Below are positions 9,880-19,972 of a stretch of DNA of 64,000 nt, piece after piece. The stretch lies in the NCBI RefSeq assembly GCF_042186555.1, contig NC_133328.1:66158235-66222234 (forward strand), written 5' to 3'. A program made the translations under genes and the position numbers. The DNA is from Aquarana catesbeiana (taxonomy: Eukaryota > Chordata > Amphibia > Anura > Ranidae). How positions within the stretch are numbered: position 1 is the first letter of the stretch; each line of letters starts with the position of its first letter. The notes under the pieces were generated by a model. It had not been told where the DNA came from. It saw only the letters and a list, made by a program, of their open reading frames with translations, and made no database searches.

Positions 9880-10800
9880 GCAAAGGTATGTGAATCCACT
9901 AGAGATAAGTAAACTAGAACTAGAAGTCTACCGTGATATCATAAAGAATCCCTCCAATAGCAAAAATATATCAATTAATCAACAAATGAATCACACTTGA
10001 AGTAATAAATACAATATATACAAAGTGAACCAAAGTGTCCATAAACAATAGTCCCAGTGATTGGTGTTGATGTCCCGCCAGGCACTTGGCGAGAAAAAAA
10101 AAATTATCATAAAAGATGGTGATGATGAAAAAATAACACAAAACTACTAGCAGTCCCACCACCAAATGAAGCAATCCTGAGTGACAATACAATGTTGAAT
10201 AACTCAGAAAACAGGAAGAAACCAGTGTGCTGACAGATGGGGGCACCTTCGTGTTCCCAGGCCCCTTACCTTACGGCTGTAAGGTATACAGCATATATCC
10301 AAGAGATTCCACAGGAATTCAGCAATACCGCAGATAACGTTGATTGTTGTTACCATGTATCATAGAAAGAAACAAAGAGCAAATGCTACATAGTATGATA
10401 TCGTTTGGTTTGAAGACACAGGTGGAGGAGAGGAGAGGGGGGTTTGCACTCACTTTTTAATAAATGAGCGCACGCCTCAACCCACGAACGCCGAGCTCGT
10501 ATGGTCCCAAGTTCTGGATCATCTGAGGGACTCTCCCCGCTTTCAAATCCACCATCCGTTGAGCAGAGTTGTTTAGTGCGGTATATAGAAAGCAAAAAAC
10601 GCACATAGCATAATCCCGTCTACTATATACTTTATTAAAATATTGCTAAAAGTCATGCACTTACATTTAAAAACAGCTGGGGGGTAAAAACAACCACGAG
10701 CACCGAGCTCGTCACGTCCAGCTAGTGTCTGGCAGCGTCCCGTGCTCCTGACGCGTATCGTCACGTCACGTGACTTCTTCAGAGGATCCAGATGCTGCAG
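9880..10800 (-). mobile_element. Possible decayed Penelope-like element, minus strand
   Basis: The region downstream (minus strand) of a hammerhead-like fold at 10741-10791 has the AT-rich, AATAAA-containing, non-coding look of a retroelement leader: TTTAATAAAGTATATAG at about 10620-10636, read on minus. Hammerhead ribozymes are known in the pseudo-LTRs of Penelope-like retroelements, including amphibian ones. I find no reverse transcriptase or GIY-YIG coding here, so the assignment is by inference from the fold. The true borders are not visible. Confidence 0.35.
10741..10791 (-). ncRNA. Hammerhead ribozyme-like fold (type I)
   Basis: Read on the minus strand, all hammerhead parts occur in order. 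TCCT (10786-10783) can pair with AGGA (10749-10746) as stem I. Then follow the core CTGAAGA (10782-10776), one A, stem II GTCAC (10774-10770) and GTGAC (10664+100, that is 10764-10760) around a GTGAC loop, GATA where the consensus has GAAA (10759-10756), a self-complementary CGCG stem III, and GTC, with the expected cut after 10750. One core base departs from consensus, so activity may be lost. Very short palindromic stem III is typical of Penelope-type hammerheads that work as dimers. Confidence 0.55.
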
Positions 10801-10859
10801 GCCAATGGAGAGAGGGCTTCCTTTGCAGCTAATCTCCGGACTTTCCTGAAGGTGAGACA

Positions 10860-11133
10860 GAAGGAGTCGGGCACAAAGTAGCACAGGTCGCCTGTGAAGT
10901 TGCTCACAGAAAGCTCAGGAATGCTGCTGTTGTGATGAACAGAGTCTGCAGGCAGGTGGCACCTGTGAGACGAGCCGGGATCAGGGACTGGAGATAGGCA
11001 GATGGGTTGAGAACAAGCCGGGTCAGAAACTAGGGAACACAGGAGCCAGGAATCACAGGTAACAAGCTGAGATCAGTCCTCTCTGTAAGAGAGGTCTCCT
11101 TTTACACGTCAGGATCTGTTACAAGGTACGTGA
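10860..11133. repeat. Possible LTR-related fragment
   Basis: Contains GGGATCAGGGACTGGAGATA, GGGTCAGAAACTAGGGAAC and CAGGAGCCAGGAATC blocks that resemble the sequence style of the LTR at 61153, and ends at GTACGTGACA. The match is loose and no duplication is visible. Confidence 0.3.
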
Positions 11134-11454
11134 CAGTTTGCACAGTGCTGTACACATTGTACCCCAAATCCAGCAGTCTTCAGCCTGGTCACATGATATT
11201 GCAGGGCCTTTCTCTTCCTCAGGGGATGTATCCATGATGCCATATGTTCGTAGGAAGTAGGTTGGATGATGCTGTGGTTATTTAACCTGAAACACAAACT
11301 CTGCTTAATCACAGAATGATGAGTTTGTTGAGGACTGCTCTAAAAATTAGGTTAGTATTGTAGTAAGAGCTACTTTTTTATTTATTAGCATGCCAAGGTA
11401 TCTTTTCAATTTAGTGCAAATGTGGAATTGATATTTACGTTTTTCCCCTTCTAG
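11134..11454. other. Unassigned sequence before candidate exon
   Basis: No repeat recognised. The last 15 bases form a pyrimidine tract ending in TTCTAG, a plausible 3' splice site for the exon that follows. Confidence 0.35.
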
Positions 11455-11511
11455 CCATTACCTTACGGAAAAGGCATCGCCCTCTGCAAGAAGTCTGATT
11501 TCAAATTTCAG
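11455..11511 (+). CDS. Candidate internal exon, 57 nt, gene unknown
   Basis: A 3' splice-site-like sequence TTTTTCCCCTTCTAG ends at 11454, and CAG|GTGACA follows at 11509. Between them lie 57 bases, a multiple of three, open in one frame: PLPYGKGIALCKKSDFKFQ. The middle codons (GGC ATC GCC CTC TGC AAG AAG) look like vertebrate coding usage, unlike the AT-rich surroundings, and no repeat covers the stretch. I cannot name the protein. A short open stretch between splice-like signals can arise by chance in 64 kb, and the donor is weak after position +4, so this is tentative. Confidence 0.35.
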
Positions 11512-12470
11512 GTGACATAGCAAGTGTTAGTGACGATCAAAACAGTTCCTCCGACCCTGGATAAAGCTAGCCACACTTTGTTGATTTTCTTTGTAAGGTG
11601 AACCAATCCACTCAGTGGATCCTTTGGACCTTCCTCCAGAGTATGAGTGAAATGGGGGCCTACGTTCTGAACCAGAGCACAGAATATGGGAGAACATGGG
11701 AGGGGACTGGTAAGGGATCCAAAAGATCCTTTATAACACGTATTACCAGCGATCAAACCTACAAAGCAGATCATAGGGTCAGATTCACTGGAACACCAGT
11801 GAAGCGAAACCAAAAGTATTTTCACATCACTACTCGGATGGTTTTAATGTAATCATCACAATTAAGCTGAAAATGTATAACTTTTGAAAGCATATATAAG
11901 TGGATTAGTGGGCCTTTTTTTATATACGCTCCGAGTTACCAACCACTTCCATGTCCCATTGTTTTCCAGTTCCCTCTCGGCAATGAACGGCTGTTTTTTT
12001 GCTGTTAACAATCTTTATTCAGCTCAACATCAATTAAACTATCCACTAATCATGTAGAGACAGCAGACTCTGAGATACGAGATAAGCCAAGCCGGTTCAT
12101 CTTGCTCGGAAAACAAACAGACTCAGTAAAAATATTTGTAGGCCCTATTTTCAGATCAGAACTGCCAGAAAGAAATCATTCCAATCTTTAACCACTTCAT
12201 TGACTTTTTACATTACATTATTACATTTGATTTGCATTTGTTTTCATTAGTTATAATCCATAAAGTAACCATCCACATTTCAGAATAGTCTTTTTTTGAG
12301 TCAGATTGTGACATGATCCAATCTGTATGTTGTAGCACATGACAGCCCAAATGAGCGTTATCAAAATGATTGATCAGTTTAGAGAAACTTGCCCGAATGC
12401 TATTGGGTTTTCCCACACCATGACTACCTTTATGGCCCTCTTCCTTGTATAACTAGATTGCTTCAGTTTA
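11512..12470. other. Unassigned, largely single-copy-looking sequence
   Basis: No repeat family was recognised apart from short T runs. Open frames of 84 and 105 codons overlap on opposite strands at 11508-11852 and show no domain. A short inverted pair, GTGAACCAATCCACTCAGTG and nearby sequence, is weak. Confidence 0.35.
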
Positions 12471-12474
12471 AAAA

Positions 12475-12885
12475 AGACAATTGGGTTTATTTACTAAAGG
12501 AAAATAGACTGTTCACTTTGCAGGGAAAATTGCACTTTGCAAGTGAATTTTCCCCAGAGCTTAGTGAATGAGGTAAAGCTCTGCTGACTTCTATCTTCTA
12601 ACCATGTGCAAGCAAAAAATGTTCATTTTCCTTGCACATGATTGTGTATTCTTTGCAAAGTGACATTTCATCACATGCATAAGCTGTGGAGCTCTGAACT
12701 GTTGCAGAGCTCTGCTGTCAGTAGCAACCACCTGCTTCATATCAGGAGCACTAAAAACCTTCCTGGAAAACAGCACAGTGGACCATCTTTTGAAGTGAAG
12801 CAGAAATTCTGTGTGATTTGCAGGGGTGGGCTGTCAGTGTGACAATCTAACCCTGCCTTTCATTTTTTTTATGGATGAAAGCTGC
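12475..12885. repeat. Ranid interspersed repeat of GTTTATTTACTAAAGG type
   Basis: Starts at TTTATTTACTAAAGG and continues with AATAGACTGTTCACTTTGCA and GAGCTTAGTGAATGAGGTAA, blocks I associate with a very common frog repeat. Non-coding. The right border is uncertain. Confidence 0.45.
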
Positions 12886-12892
12886 TGTTGCA

Positions 12893-13470
12893 ACTTTTAT
12901 TTATAAATTATCATTGCAAATACCGTAAGGTTTTACCCAATTCCTGACCCGGCCATTTTTTGCAATACGGCGCTGCGTTGCTTTAACTGACAATTGCGTG
13001 GTCGTGCGATGCTGTACCCAAATAAAATTGATGTCCTTTTTTTTCCCCACAAATAGAGCTTTCTTTTGGTGGTATTTGATCACCTCTGCGGTTTTTATGT
13101 TTTGCACTATAAACAAAAAAAGAGCAGCAATTGTGAATAAAAAAAAATATTCCTTACTTTCTGCTATAAAACATTCCCAATAAAAAAAAAAAAAAATCAA
13201 ATTTCTTCAAACTATGGGTTAGATAAATGGCATTTTTTTTTACTAACAATGGCGACATTGTGACGGACAAATATGACCCTAAGTGACACTTTTTGGCGAC
13301 CAGTGACACCAATTCAGTAATCAGTGCTAAAAAGATGCACTGATCCCTGTATAAATGATTCTGGCAGGGAAGGGGTTAACACTAGGGGGCGATCAAGGGG
13401 TTAAGTGTGTCCTAGGGAGGTGCTTTCTAACTGTGGGGGAGCGTTACACTGGAGGAAAACAGAGATCATG
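12893..13470 (-). repeat. Ranid interspersed repeat, copy 2, inverted
   Basis: Reverse-orientation relative of the repeat at 15474-16045: GGCCATTTTTTGCAATACGG, TTGCGTGGTCGTGCGATGCT, ACAAATAGAGCTTTCTTTTG, then AGTGACACTTTTTGG, TCAGTAATCAGTGCT and GGTTAACACTAGGGGGCGAT. It stops where the Tc1 copy begins at about 13485. Confidence 0.65.
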
Positions 13471-13484
13471 TTTCAGCTTAGCTT

Positions 13485-14619
13485 TACCCTCAGCTTCTTT
13501 AGCAAGGCAGTGGTCGTCTTGGGGGTGTGTTTGGGGTCGTTATCATTTTGGAATACTGCCCTGGGCCCAGTCTCCAAAGGGAGGGGATCATGCTCTGCTT
13601 CAGTATGTCACAGTACGTGTTGGCATTCATGGTTCCTTCAATGAACTGTAGCTCCCCAGTGCCGGCAGCACTCATGCAGCCCCAGACCATGACACTCCCA
13701 CCACCATGCTTGACTGTAGACAAGACACACTTGCCTTTGTACTCCTCACCTGGTTGCCACCACACACGCATGACACTATCTAAACCGAATACGTTTATCT
13801 TGGTCTCATCAGACAACAGGACATGGTTCCAGTAATCCACGTCCTTAGTCTGCTGGTCTTCAGCAAACTGTTTGCGGGCTTTCTTGTGCAACATCTTTAG
13901 AAGAGGCTTCCTTCTGGGAAGACAGCCATGCAGACCAATTTGATGCAGTGTGTGGCGTATGGTCTGAGCACTGACATGCTAACCCCCCACCCCTTCAACC
14001 TCTGCAGCAATGCTGGCAGCACTCATACGTCTATTTCCCAAAGGCAACCTCTGGATATGACGTGGAGCATGTGCAACTTCTTCAGTTGACCATGGCGAGG
14101 CCTGTTCTGAGTGGAACCTGTCCTGTTAATCGACTGTATGGTCTTGGCCACCATGCTGCAGCTCAGTTTCAGGGTCTTGGCAATCATCTTATAGCCTAGG
14201 CCATCTTTATGTAGGGCAACAATTCTTTTTTTCAGATCCTTAAAGAGTTCTTTGCCATGAGGTACCATGTTGAACTTCCAGTAACCAGTATGAGAGAGTA
14301 AGAGCGATAACACCAAATTTAACACACCTGAGACCTTGTAACACTAACGAGTCACATGACACCGGGGAGGGAAAATGGTTAATTGGGCCCAATTTGGACA
14401 TTTTCACTTAGGGGTGTACTCACTTTTGTTGCCAGCGGTTTAGACATTAATGGCTGTGTGTTGAGTTATTTTGAGGGGACAACAAATTTACACTGTTATA
14501 CAAGCTGTACACTCACTACTTTACATTTAGCAAAGTGTAATTTCTTCAGTGTTGTCACATGAAAAGATATAATAAAATATTTACAAAAATGTGAGGGGTG
14601 TACTCACTTTTGTGAGATA

Positions 14620-14624
<5 letters not shown>
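13485..14624 (-). pseudogene. Frameshifted, 3'-truncated Tc1-like transposon
   Basis: Minus strand. The terminus at 14585-14624 reads TACAGTATCTCACAAAAGTG from the outside, a classic Tc1 inverted repeat. Next comes the transposase N-terminus (from 14265): DLKKRIVALHKDGLGYKMIA and a paired-like DNA-binding region. A break near 14025-13895 separates it from the catalytic part (13894 to 13570), with LLSDETKINVFG (first Asp) and KHGGGSVMVWGCMSA. A further shift near 13560 moves DNDPKHTPKTTTALLKKLR into another frame. The sequence ends there, without the last third, the third catalytic acid or the other terminus. It is dead. Confidence 0.9.

Positions 14625-14654
<30 letters not shown>
14621..14654. 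repeat. TA microsatellite
   Basis: About 15 TA units directly abut the Tc1 terminus, which itself ends TGTA. Tc1 inserts at TA, so insertion into an existing TA run, or expansion of the target, is likely. Confidence 0.9.
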
Positions 14655-14655
<1 letters not shown>

Positions 14656-14698
14656 GTGAGCCAACTAGCCAACTCTTCTGGATATGGGGCACGCTATA

Positions 14699-14853
14699 TA
14701 GGGCTGTCACCTCATCCCTTTAAACCCAAACATATATTTAATGATAATTTAATGCAAATAAGGCACAAGTGAGCTTAATTATCACCTTTATTAGCCACAG
14801 AACCTGTGTAATTAATGTGTGTTTAGGATTAAAGGGATAACGTGGCAACCCTA
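14699..14853. mobile_element. Short TA-flanked MITE
   Basis: The left end GGGCTGTCACCTCATCCCTT and the complement of the right end, GGGTTGCCACGTTATCCCTT, are inverted copies. They extend through TTAAACCCAAACA/TTAATCCTAAACA. TA lies at both outer borders, fitting a Tc1/mariner-type MITE of 155 bp. Confidence 0.65.
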
Positions 14854-15016
14854 CATGCATGCTGCAGATTGCCGTTATGATAGGACGGAAGGTATGGATC
14901 CTGTGTCCCTGAAAAGCATAGGATCCATGTCTTCCCCTAGTAAAAGCACCTCCCCCACAGTGTAATAAAATACTGGTTAGGCACACAGTTAACCCTTTGA
15001 TTGTCGCTGATGTTAA

Positions 15017-15469
15017 AGTGGAGGGCCACCCTAAAATAAAAAAATCAATACTCTTAAAATAATTTTTAAAAAAATTTGAAAAAATTTTTTTTAACTTACC
15101 TGAAACCCCTGTTGCTAGGCAGTCTTCCTAATCTACCTCTTCCTATTCCGCGGCGCTTCCTCCTCTTCGGCGAGCGGCCCCGTTGCCTTCTGGGATATGT
15201 GCGTGTCTCAGAAAACCACGGGGCCATTCACAAAGCGCCGTGCGACTCGCACATGCGCAGTGGGAAACTGGCAGTGAAGCCACAAGGCTCCACTGCCTGT
15301 TTCCCTTTGTTAGGATGGCGGCGCCGGTGGCCGATCCGATGGACGGATCGGCCTCGGGGGGCCGACATCGCGGGCTCGCTGGACAGGTAAGTGTCCTTAT
15401 TAAAAGTCAGCAGCTACAGTGTTTGTAGCTGCGGACTTTAAAAAAAAAAAAAATGGCCGGAACACCCCT
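15017..15469. mobile_element. TTAA-flanked element
   Basis: TTAA at 15013-15016 and 15470-15473 brackets ends AGTGGAGGGCCACCC and the complement of AGGGGTGTTCCGGCC. The interior is GC-rich with an AAAGTCAGCAGCTACAGTG / GTAGCTGCGGACTTT inverted pair near the right end. No coding capacity. Confidence 0.6.
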
Positions 15470-15473
15470 TTAA

Positions 15474-15639
15474 CCGCTTCTCAGCCAGTGTCATTAGTAC
15501 AGTGACAAGGCATATTTTTTAGCACTGATCACTGTATTAGTGTCACTGGTCCCCAAAAAGTGTCAAAAGTGTCAGAATGTTCACCGCAGTATTGCAGTCC
15601 CGCTATAGGTCACTGATCGCCCGCCACCATCAATAGTAA

Positions 15640-15692
<53 letters not shown>

Positions 15693-16045
15693 CCCATAGT
15701 TTGTAGACGCTGTAACTTTTGCACTAACCAATCATTGTACGCTTATTGGGATTACATATTGGCCTAAATTAATGAAGAAATTAGATTTTTTTCGATTTGT
15801 TTAGATATGTTTTATAGCAGAATGTAAAAAATCTATGTTTTTCAAAACTGTTGTTTATAGTGCAAAAAATTAAAAACGCAGAGGTGATCAAATACCACTA
15901 AAAGAAAGCTCTATTTGTGGGGCAAAAGGACGTACATTTTATTTGGGTACAGCGCCGCACAACCGCGCAATTGTCAGTTAAAGTAACGCAGTGCCGCATC
16001 GCAAGAAATGGCCTGGACATGAAGGAGGTAAATCTTCTGAAGCTG
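15474..16045 (+). repeat. Ranid interspersed repeat, copy 3
   Basis: Same block order as copies 1 and 5: GTGTCATTAGTACAGTGACA, AGCACTGATCACTGTATTAG, GTCAAAAGTGTC, GTAGACGCTGTAACTTTTG, GCAGAGGTGATCAAATACCA, AGAAAGCTCTATTTGTGG and GGTACAGCGCCGCACAACCG. A TA microsatellite has expanded inside it at 15640-15690. It begins directly at the right TTAA of the preceding element. Confidence 0.7.
15640..15690. repeat. TA microsatellite
   Basis: More than 20 TA units with a TAAATA interruption near the start. It lies where copies 1 and 5 of the same repeat have only A/T-rich sequence, so it expanded in this copy. Confidence 0.9.
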
Positions 16046-17090
16046 AAGTGGATAACATGTCTGAGATTTTATTGATTGGGCGTACCTATCATTTAATCCT
16101 TGTATGTTTATTTTTACCAAATTGGAAATCTCTGCAGAATAAAAGTAATAATATAGTAATAATAATATTATTCTCCACAGTATCTAAAACCACTAAAAAC
16201 CTACAAAGTGTAAATGTAATAAAATAAAATAAAAGTCTTATTACTGAGTTAATACAGACAGTTCTTGTACAAGACACTGCCAGTGAAGGTCCACTGTCTT
16301 CTAAATAGGGAAGAGGGACAATAAGGCTCAGTGTTCCATATTATGTCTGGTAACGGCTTTAGAGGCAGCTCTTCTGCCTGCTCCTAATTTAGCCATAAAA
16401 CATGTGCGTTTAATCACAGTTGCATGCCAATGTACTGAAACAACATGCTACGGGGTAGAAGGGTTAAACGGTTAATGGTTATCCACCACAAGCCACAAAA
16501 AAGGCATGTAAATATCATTACACATAAATCAGCATCTGGCATATACGCCATTACATACTAATCAGCAATGTAGACCAGAAAACATTTGCTCGTCTACTGT
16601 ACACTGTTGTTTGTAGGTCATCGTATATTGTTTTTGTTTGGAATAAGGTAAACCTAAAGTCGTGCCACTCCATATTTCCTGGCTCCAGGGTGCCCAGTAC
16701 AACCAAAAATGTCCCGGTTATATAAAGCGCACAGTCCACCCTTCCTGCATCACATCTAATGATACTCTTTTAGACTTGATGATACTTTTATCACTTCCCA
16801 AAAGTGATTTTTTTTTTCAAACATTTTCTATAAGGAAGGGCTTTTTAGTAAATCTAATTTTATAATCTGGGAACACCAATGTGCTATTTATTTCTGTAAT
16901 TACAAGACATGGCATAAGGTGGAAATTACCAGGTTATTCATTGCTTAGATGTGGCAGACAGACACTTTAAACTAGAAATTAGGACTCTTTTTGACAGTAT
17001 TTTTCCAGTAGCTCTCCACATGGCAGATCTCTGTCTACTTCTATTGTGCACATGCAATGGCCCTGCAGTTAGGTAAATGTGTCAAGATGA
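16046..17090. other. Unassigned, single-copy-looking sequence
   Basis: AT-rich, with no recognised repeat ends. Open frames of 62-78 codons are without domains. Confidence 0.35.
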
Positions 17091-17097
17091 GCACTAA

Positions 17098-17377
17098 GGC
17101 TCCGTTCACATCTTGGCGTTCCGAATTGTGGGGACGGAACCGCCGCAATTCTGCCCACAATTCAAAATAGTGGCAAACCGGGGGGGCCTGTACAAGAACT
17201 TCTTTTGGGCGACAGGTGTCCCACAGTTCTGTTTGCTTGATTTTACCACGATTGTCGCCCAACGAAACGTGGCTAAATTGCGCCGCGATCGGGGATATTG
17301 GAAGGGATGGGGATCGCACAGGCATCCTGCGATTTGCCGCTATTTCGAATTCGGAATTCCAAGACGTGAATAGAGCC
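17098..17377. mobile_element. PIF-Harbinger-type MITE
   Basis: Ends GGCTCCGTTCACATCTTGGC and the complement of GGCTCTATTCACGTCTTGG are flanked by TAA (17095-17097 and 17378-17380). The inverted match continues into GTTCCGAATT/AATTCGGAATTCC. The 280-bp interior is partly self-complementary around ATTGTGGGGAC, AAATTGCGCCGCGATC. Non-coding. Confidence 0.75.
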
Positions 17378-17439
17378 TAAAGAGCAGTGTCTGAGTGTAC
17401 ACCAACCATGCTCATGTAAATGTATGCAAGACTGTACCC

Positions 17440-17929
17440 CCTGCATTCAGAGTTGCCAACCTACCAAATTGAAATTTACTGACACGACACCCAAAATTTA
17501 CTGACACAGCCAAGATTTAACTGGCATTTCAAAAATGTATCGGATCAGACACTTTTGACACTGGCATTTCCAAAATGTATCGGATCGGACACTTTTGACA
17601 CTGGCAGGGAAGGAGTTAACACTAGGGGGAGATCAAGGGATTAACTGTGTTCCCTCATGTGTGTTTCTAACTGTGGGGGGATGGGACTGACTAGAGGAGG
17701 AGACAGATAGCTGTTTCTAATTACTAGGAACAGCTGATCTGTCTCTCCTCCCCTGTCAGAATGGGGATTTGTGTGTTTACATACACAGATCTCTGTTTTG
17801 GCTCACGTGCCCACAATCGTGGGTGGCTGGCGCACATCGTGGCCGCCGGCCATGCGCATTGGGTCCCCCGCCGTGCAGTGGGTGCACGAGTGCCTCCGGC
17901 GACACGCGAGCGCCTGCTATGGCCCTTCA
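17440..17929 (-). repeat. Ranid interspersed repeat, copy 4, inverted
   Basis: Reverse-orientation copy: GACACTGGCAGGGAAGGAGT, TAACACTAGGGGGAGATCAA, then TCTAACTGTGGGGGG, GAACAGCTGATCTGTCTCTC and a GC-rich end with GTGTGTTTACATACACAGAT. TTTCxAAAATGTATCGGATC occurs twice (17540 and 17570), a local duplication. A MITE at 17930-18363 interrupts it; the tail resumes at 18364-18450 with GAGCCGATGTACAGG and GGCAGCTGGTCGGCAAGTGG. Confidence 0.65.
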
Positions 17930-18363
17930 TGCCCTGTACACACGATAGGATTTTCCAATGGAAAATGTGTGATAGGACCTTGTTGTCGGAAATTCCGACC
18001 GTGTGTAGGCTCCATCACACATTTTCCATAGGAATTTCCGACACACAAAGTTTGAGAGCTTGCTATAAAATTTTCCGACAACAAAATCTGTTGTTGGAAA
18101 TATCGATCGTGTGTACACAAATCCGACACACAAAGTGCCACGCGTGCTCAGAATAAATTAAGAGACGAAAGCTATTGGCTACTGCCCCGTTTATAGTCCC
18201 GACGTACGTGTTTTACGTCACCGCGTTCAGAAAGATCGGATTTTCCGACAACTTTGTGTGACCGTGTGTATGCAAGACAAGTTTGAGCCAACATCCATCG
18301 GAAAAAATCCATGGATTTTGTTGTCGGAATGTCCGATCAATGTCCGACCGTGTGTACAGGGCA
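17930..18363. mobile_element. Harbinger-like MITE inside the ranid repeat
   Basis: Ends TGCCCTGTACACACGATAGG and the complement of TGCCCTGTACACACGGTCGG. TCA lies left and TAA right, consistent with a decayed 3-bp TWA duplication. The whole 434 bp is made of CCGACAACAA/TTGTTGTCGG and CGTGTGTAC motifs in both orientations, so the element folds on itself. No transposase. Confidence 0.75.
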
Positions 18364-18450
18364 TAAGGAGCCGATGTACAGGTTTGCTGATTTGCAGGAA
18401 CGAGCTAGCCTGCCACCGTATAATGATGGCAGCTGGTCGGCAAGTGGTTA
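18364..18450 (-). repeat. Ranid repeat copy 4, continued
   Basis: Remainder of the repeat interrupted by the MITE at 17930-18363. Confidence 0.55.
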
Positions 18451-18900
18451 AGTAAGAAACATTAGACATTTGTATTTTGGACGTGTAACGTGTATACATT
18501 TTAGTCCTCAGCCATTTTACATAGATCTTCACCGTGTATGAACCAGGGATCCCATTTTTTCTTATAAAATTGCATAGAGTTATACAATGTATGGAATATC
18601 CTTTCCATAAGGTTTACAGCATTGATCCTAGTTTTCAGTTGGTTTAAAGGGATTGACGTGGATTTCCAGTGGTAGGCTATGAGCCAATGTATAGTGACAC
18701 ATATTTTATGAATTAATCTCATATGAGGTGTGGACAAACCATTTATTTTCGTGAATAAAATACAATTAGGCAAAGTGACGTGAACTTGGGAACCTGAAAT
18801 AGAAGAAGCCAAATTTTATAACTGTCTCTAAATTCTGGAGGTATGCTTACAATCCCAAAATATATGAGCGAAAGAGCCAATTGAATTGCATCCTCTAAAG

Positions 18901-19053
18901 CAGGGATATGCAATTAGTGGACCTCCAGCTGTTGCAGAACTACAATTCCCATGAGGCATAGCAAGACTCTGACAGCCACAAACATGACACCCAGAGGCAT
19001 GATGGGACTTGTAGTTTAGCAACAGCTGGAGGTCCACTAATTGCATATCCCTG
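18901..19053. mobile_element. Palindromic hAT MITE, 153 bp, in the LINE
   Basis: Perfect 35-bp terminal inverted repeats start CAGGGATATGCAATTAGTGG. CTCTAAAG flanks it exactly on both sides (18893-18900 and 19054-19061), an 8-bp hAT duplication. Perfect ends and duplication mean a recent insertion into the older LINE. Confidence 0.92.
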
Positions 19054-19322
19054 CTCTAAAGCATGTATTTGGATTTGTTGGAAACATTGCATGGAATTTG
19101 GTGGGCGTATAGTACAATCTCATAAACAATTTAGTGGCTGTCTCTCTAACCATAAGTAACCTTCTGCATTGGCGAAGGATTATGATACAGTCATCTCATT
19201 CTTCATTTGAGAGAGATATGTTACATTCCATTTCACACTTTTGCATATATGGTAATCTATCTTGTGAGGCGAGGTTTACTATATTACAATAGATTTCCGA
19301 AATCAGGCCACTTCCTCTAGGG

Positions 19323-19972
19323 CCATGGTTCTCAACCTGTGGGTCGGGACCCCCTCGAGGGTCGAATGATGATTTGCCAGGGGTCACTGAATCCTGGGCT
19401 ATTCCTGAAGCCCGCACCGCTAGCCCAGCCTTTTTGCAGCCGCCCAGCAGGGCTGTCCCTGGAGCCTGCGGCCGCCCAGCTGGGCTGTTCCTGGAGCCCG
19501 CGGACACCCACTCAGCCTCTTCGCAGCCGCCCATTCAACTCCCCACCAGCACTGCCACTCATCCCATTAACTCCACCCCGGAGTAAGAGAAGGAATAAAA
19601 ATAGAGAATACATGGAAGGGAGAGGAACAAAGAAAAAGGGAGAGAAAAAATAAGAGAAAGAACAAGAAACATGGCTAGAGAGAGGGTTGGGGGAAAAAAA
19701 CAAGAAATTTGAATAGAGAGAAATAAAAGGGAAAGAAAGGAGGAGAACAATGATAAAGAGTGGTACATCCTAAAATGTACCATAAGGGGTTTTAATACTG
19801 TACGAGTAGAAGGGACTCAGGGAGCGCTAAATGTCCATTAGGGGCGCAAATTACTTGTCTTGCCTTGGGTACTGACAACCCACGCTACGAAAATCATTTT
19901 GCTGTTAGGGGTCCCCACAACTTGGGAAATTTTATCAAGGGGTCATGGCACTACAGAGGTTGAGAACCACTG
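19323..19972. mobile_element. hAT element, 650 bp, in the LINE
   Basis: Ends CCATGGTTCTCAACCTG and the complement of CAGTGGTTCTCAACC are of the CAGTGGTTCTCAA type shared by a widespread vertebrate hAT group. CTCTAGGG flanks both sides exactly (19315-19322 and 19973-19980). The interior contains a purine-rich stretch (19580-19760) and no transposase. The left CAGTGG has mutated to CCATGG, creating an NcoI site. Confidence 0.92.
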
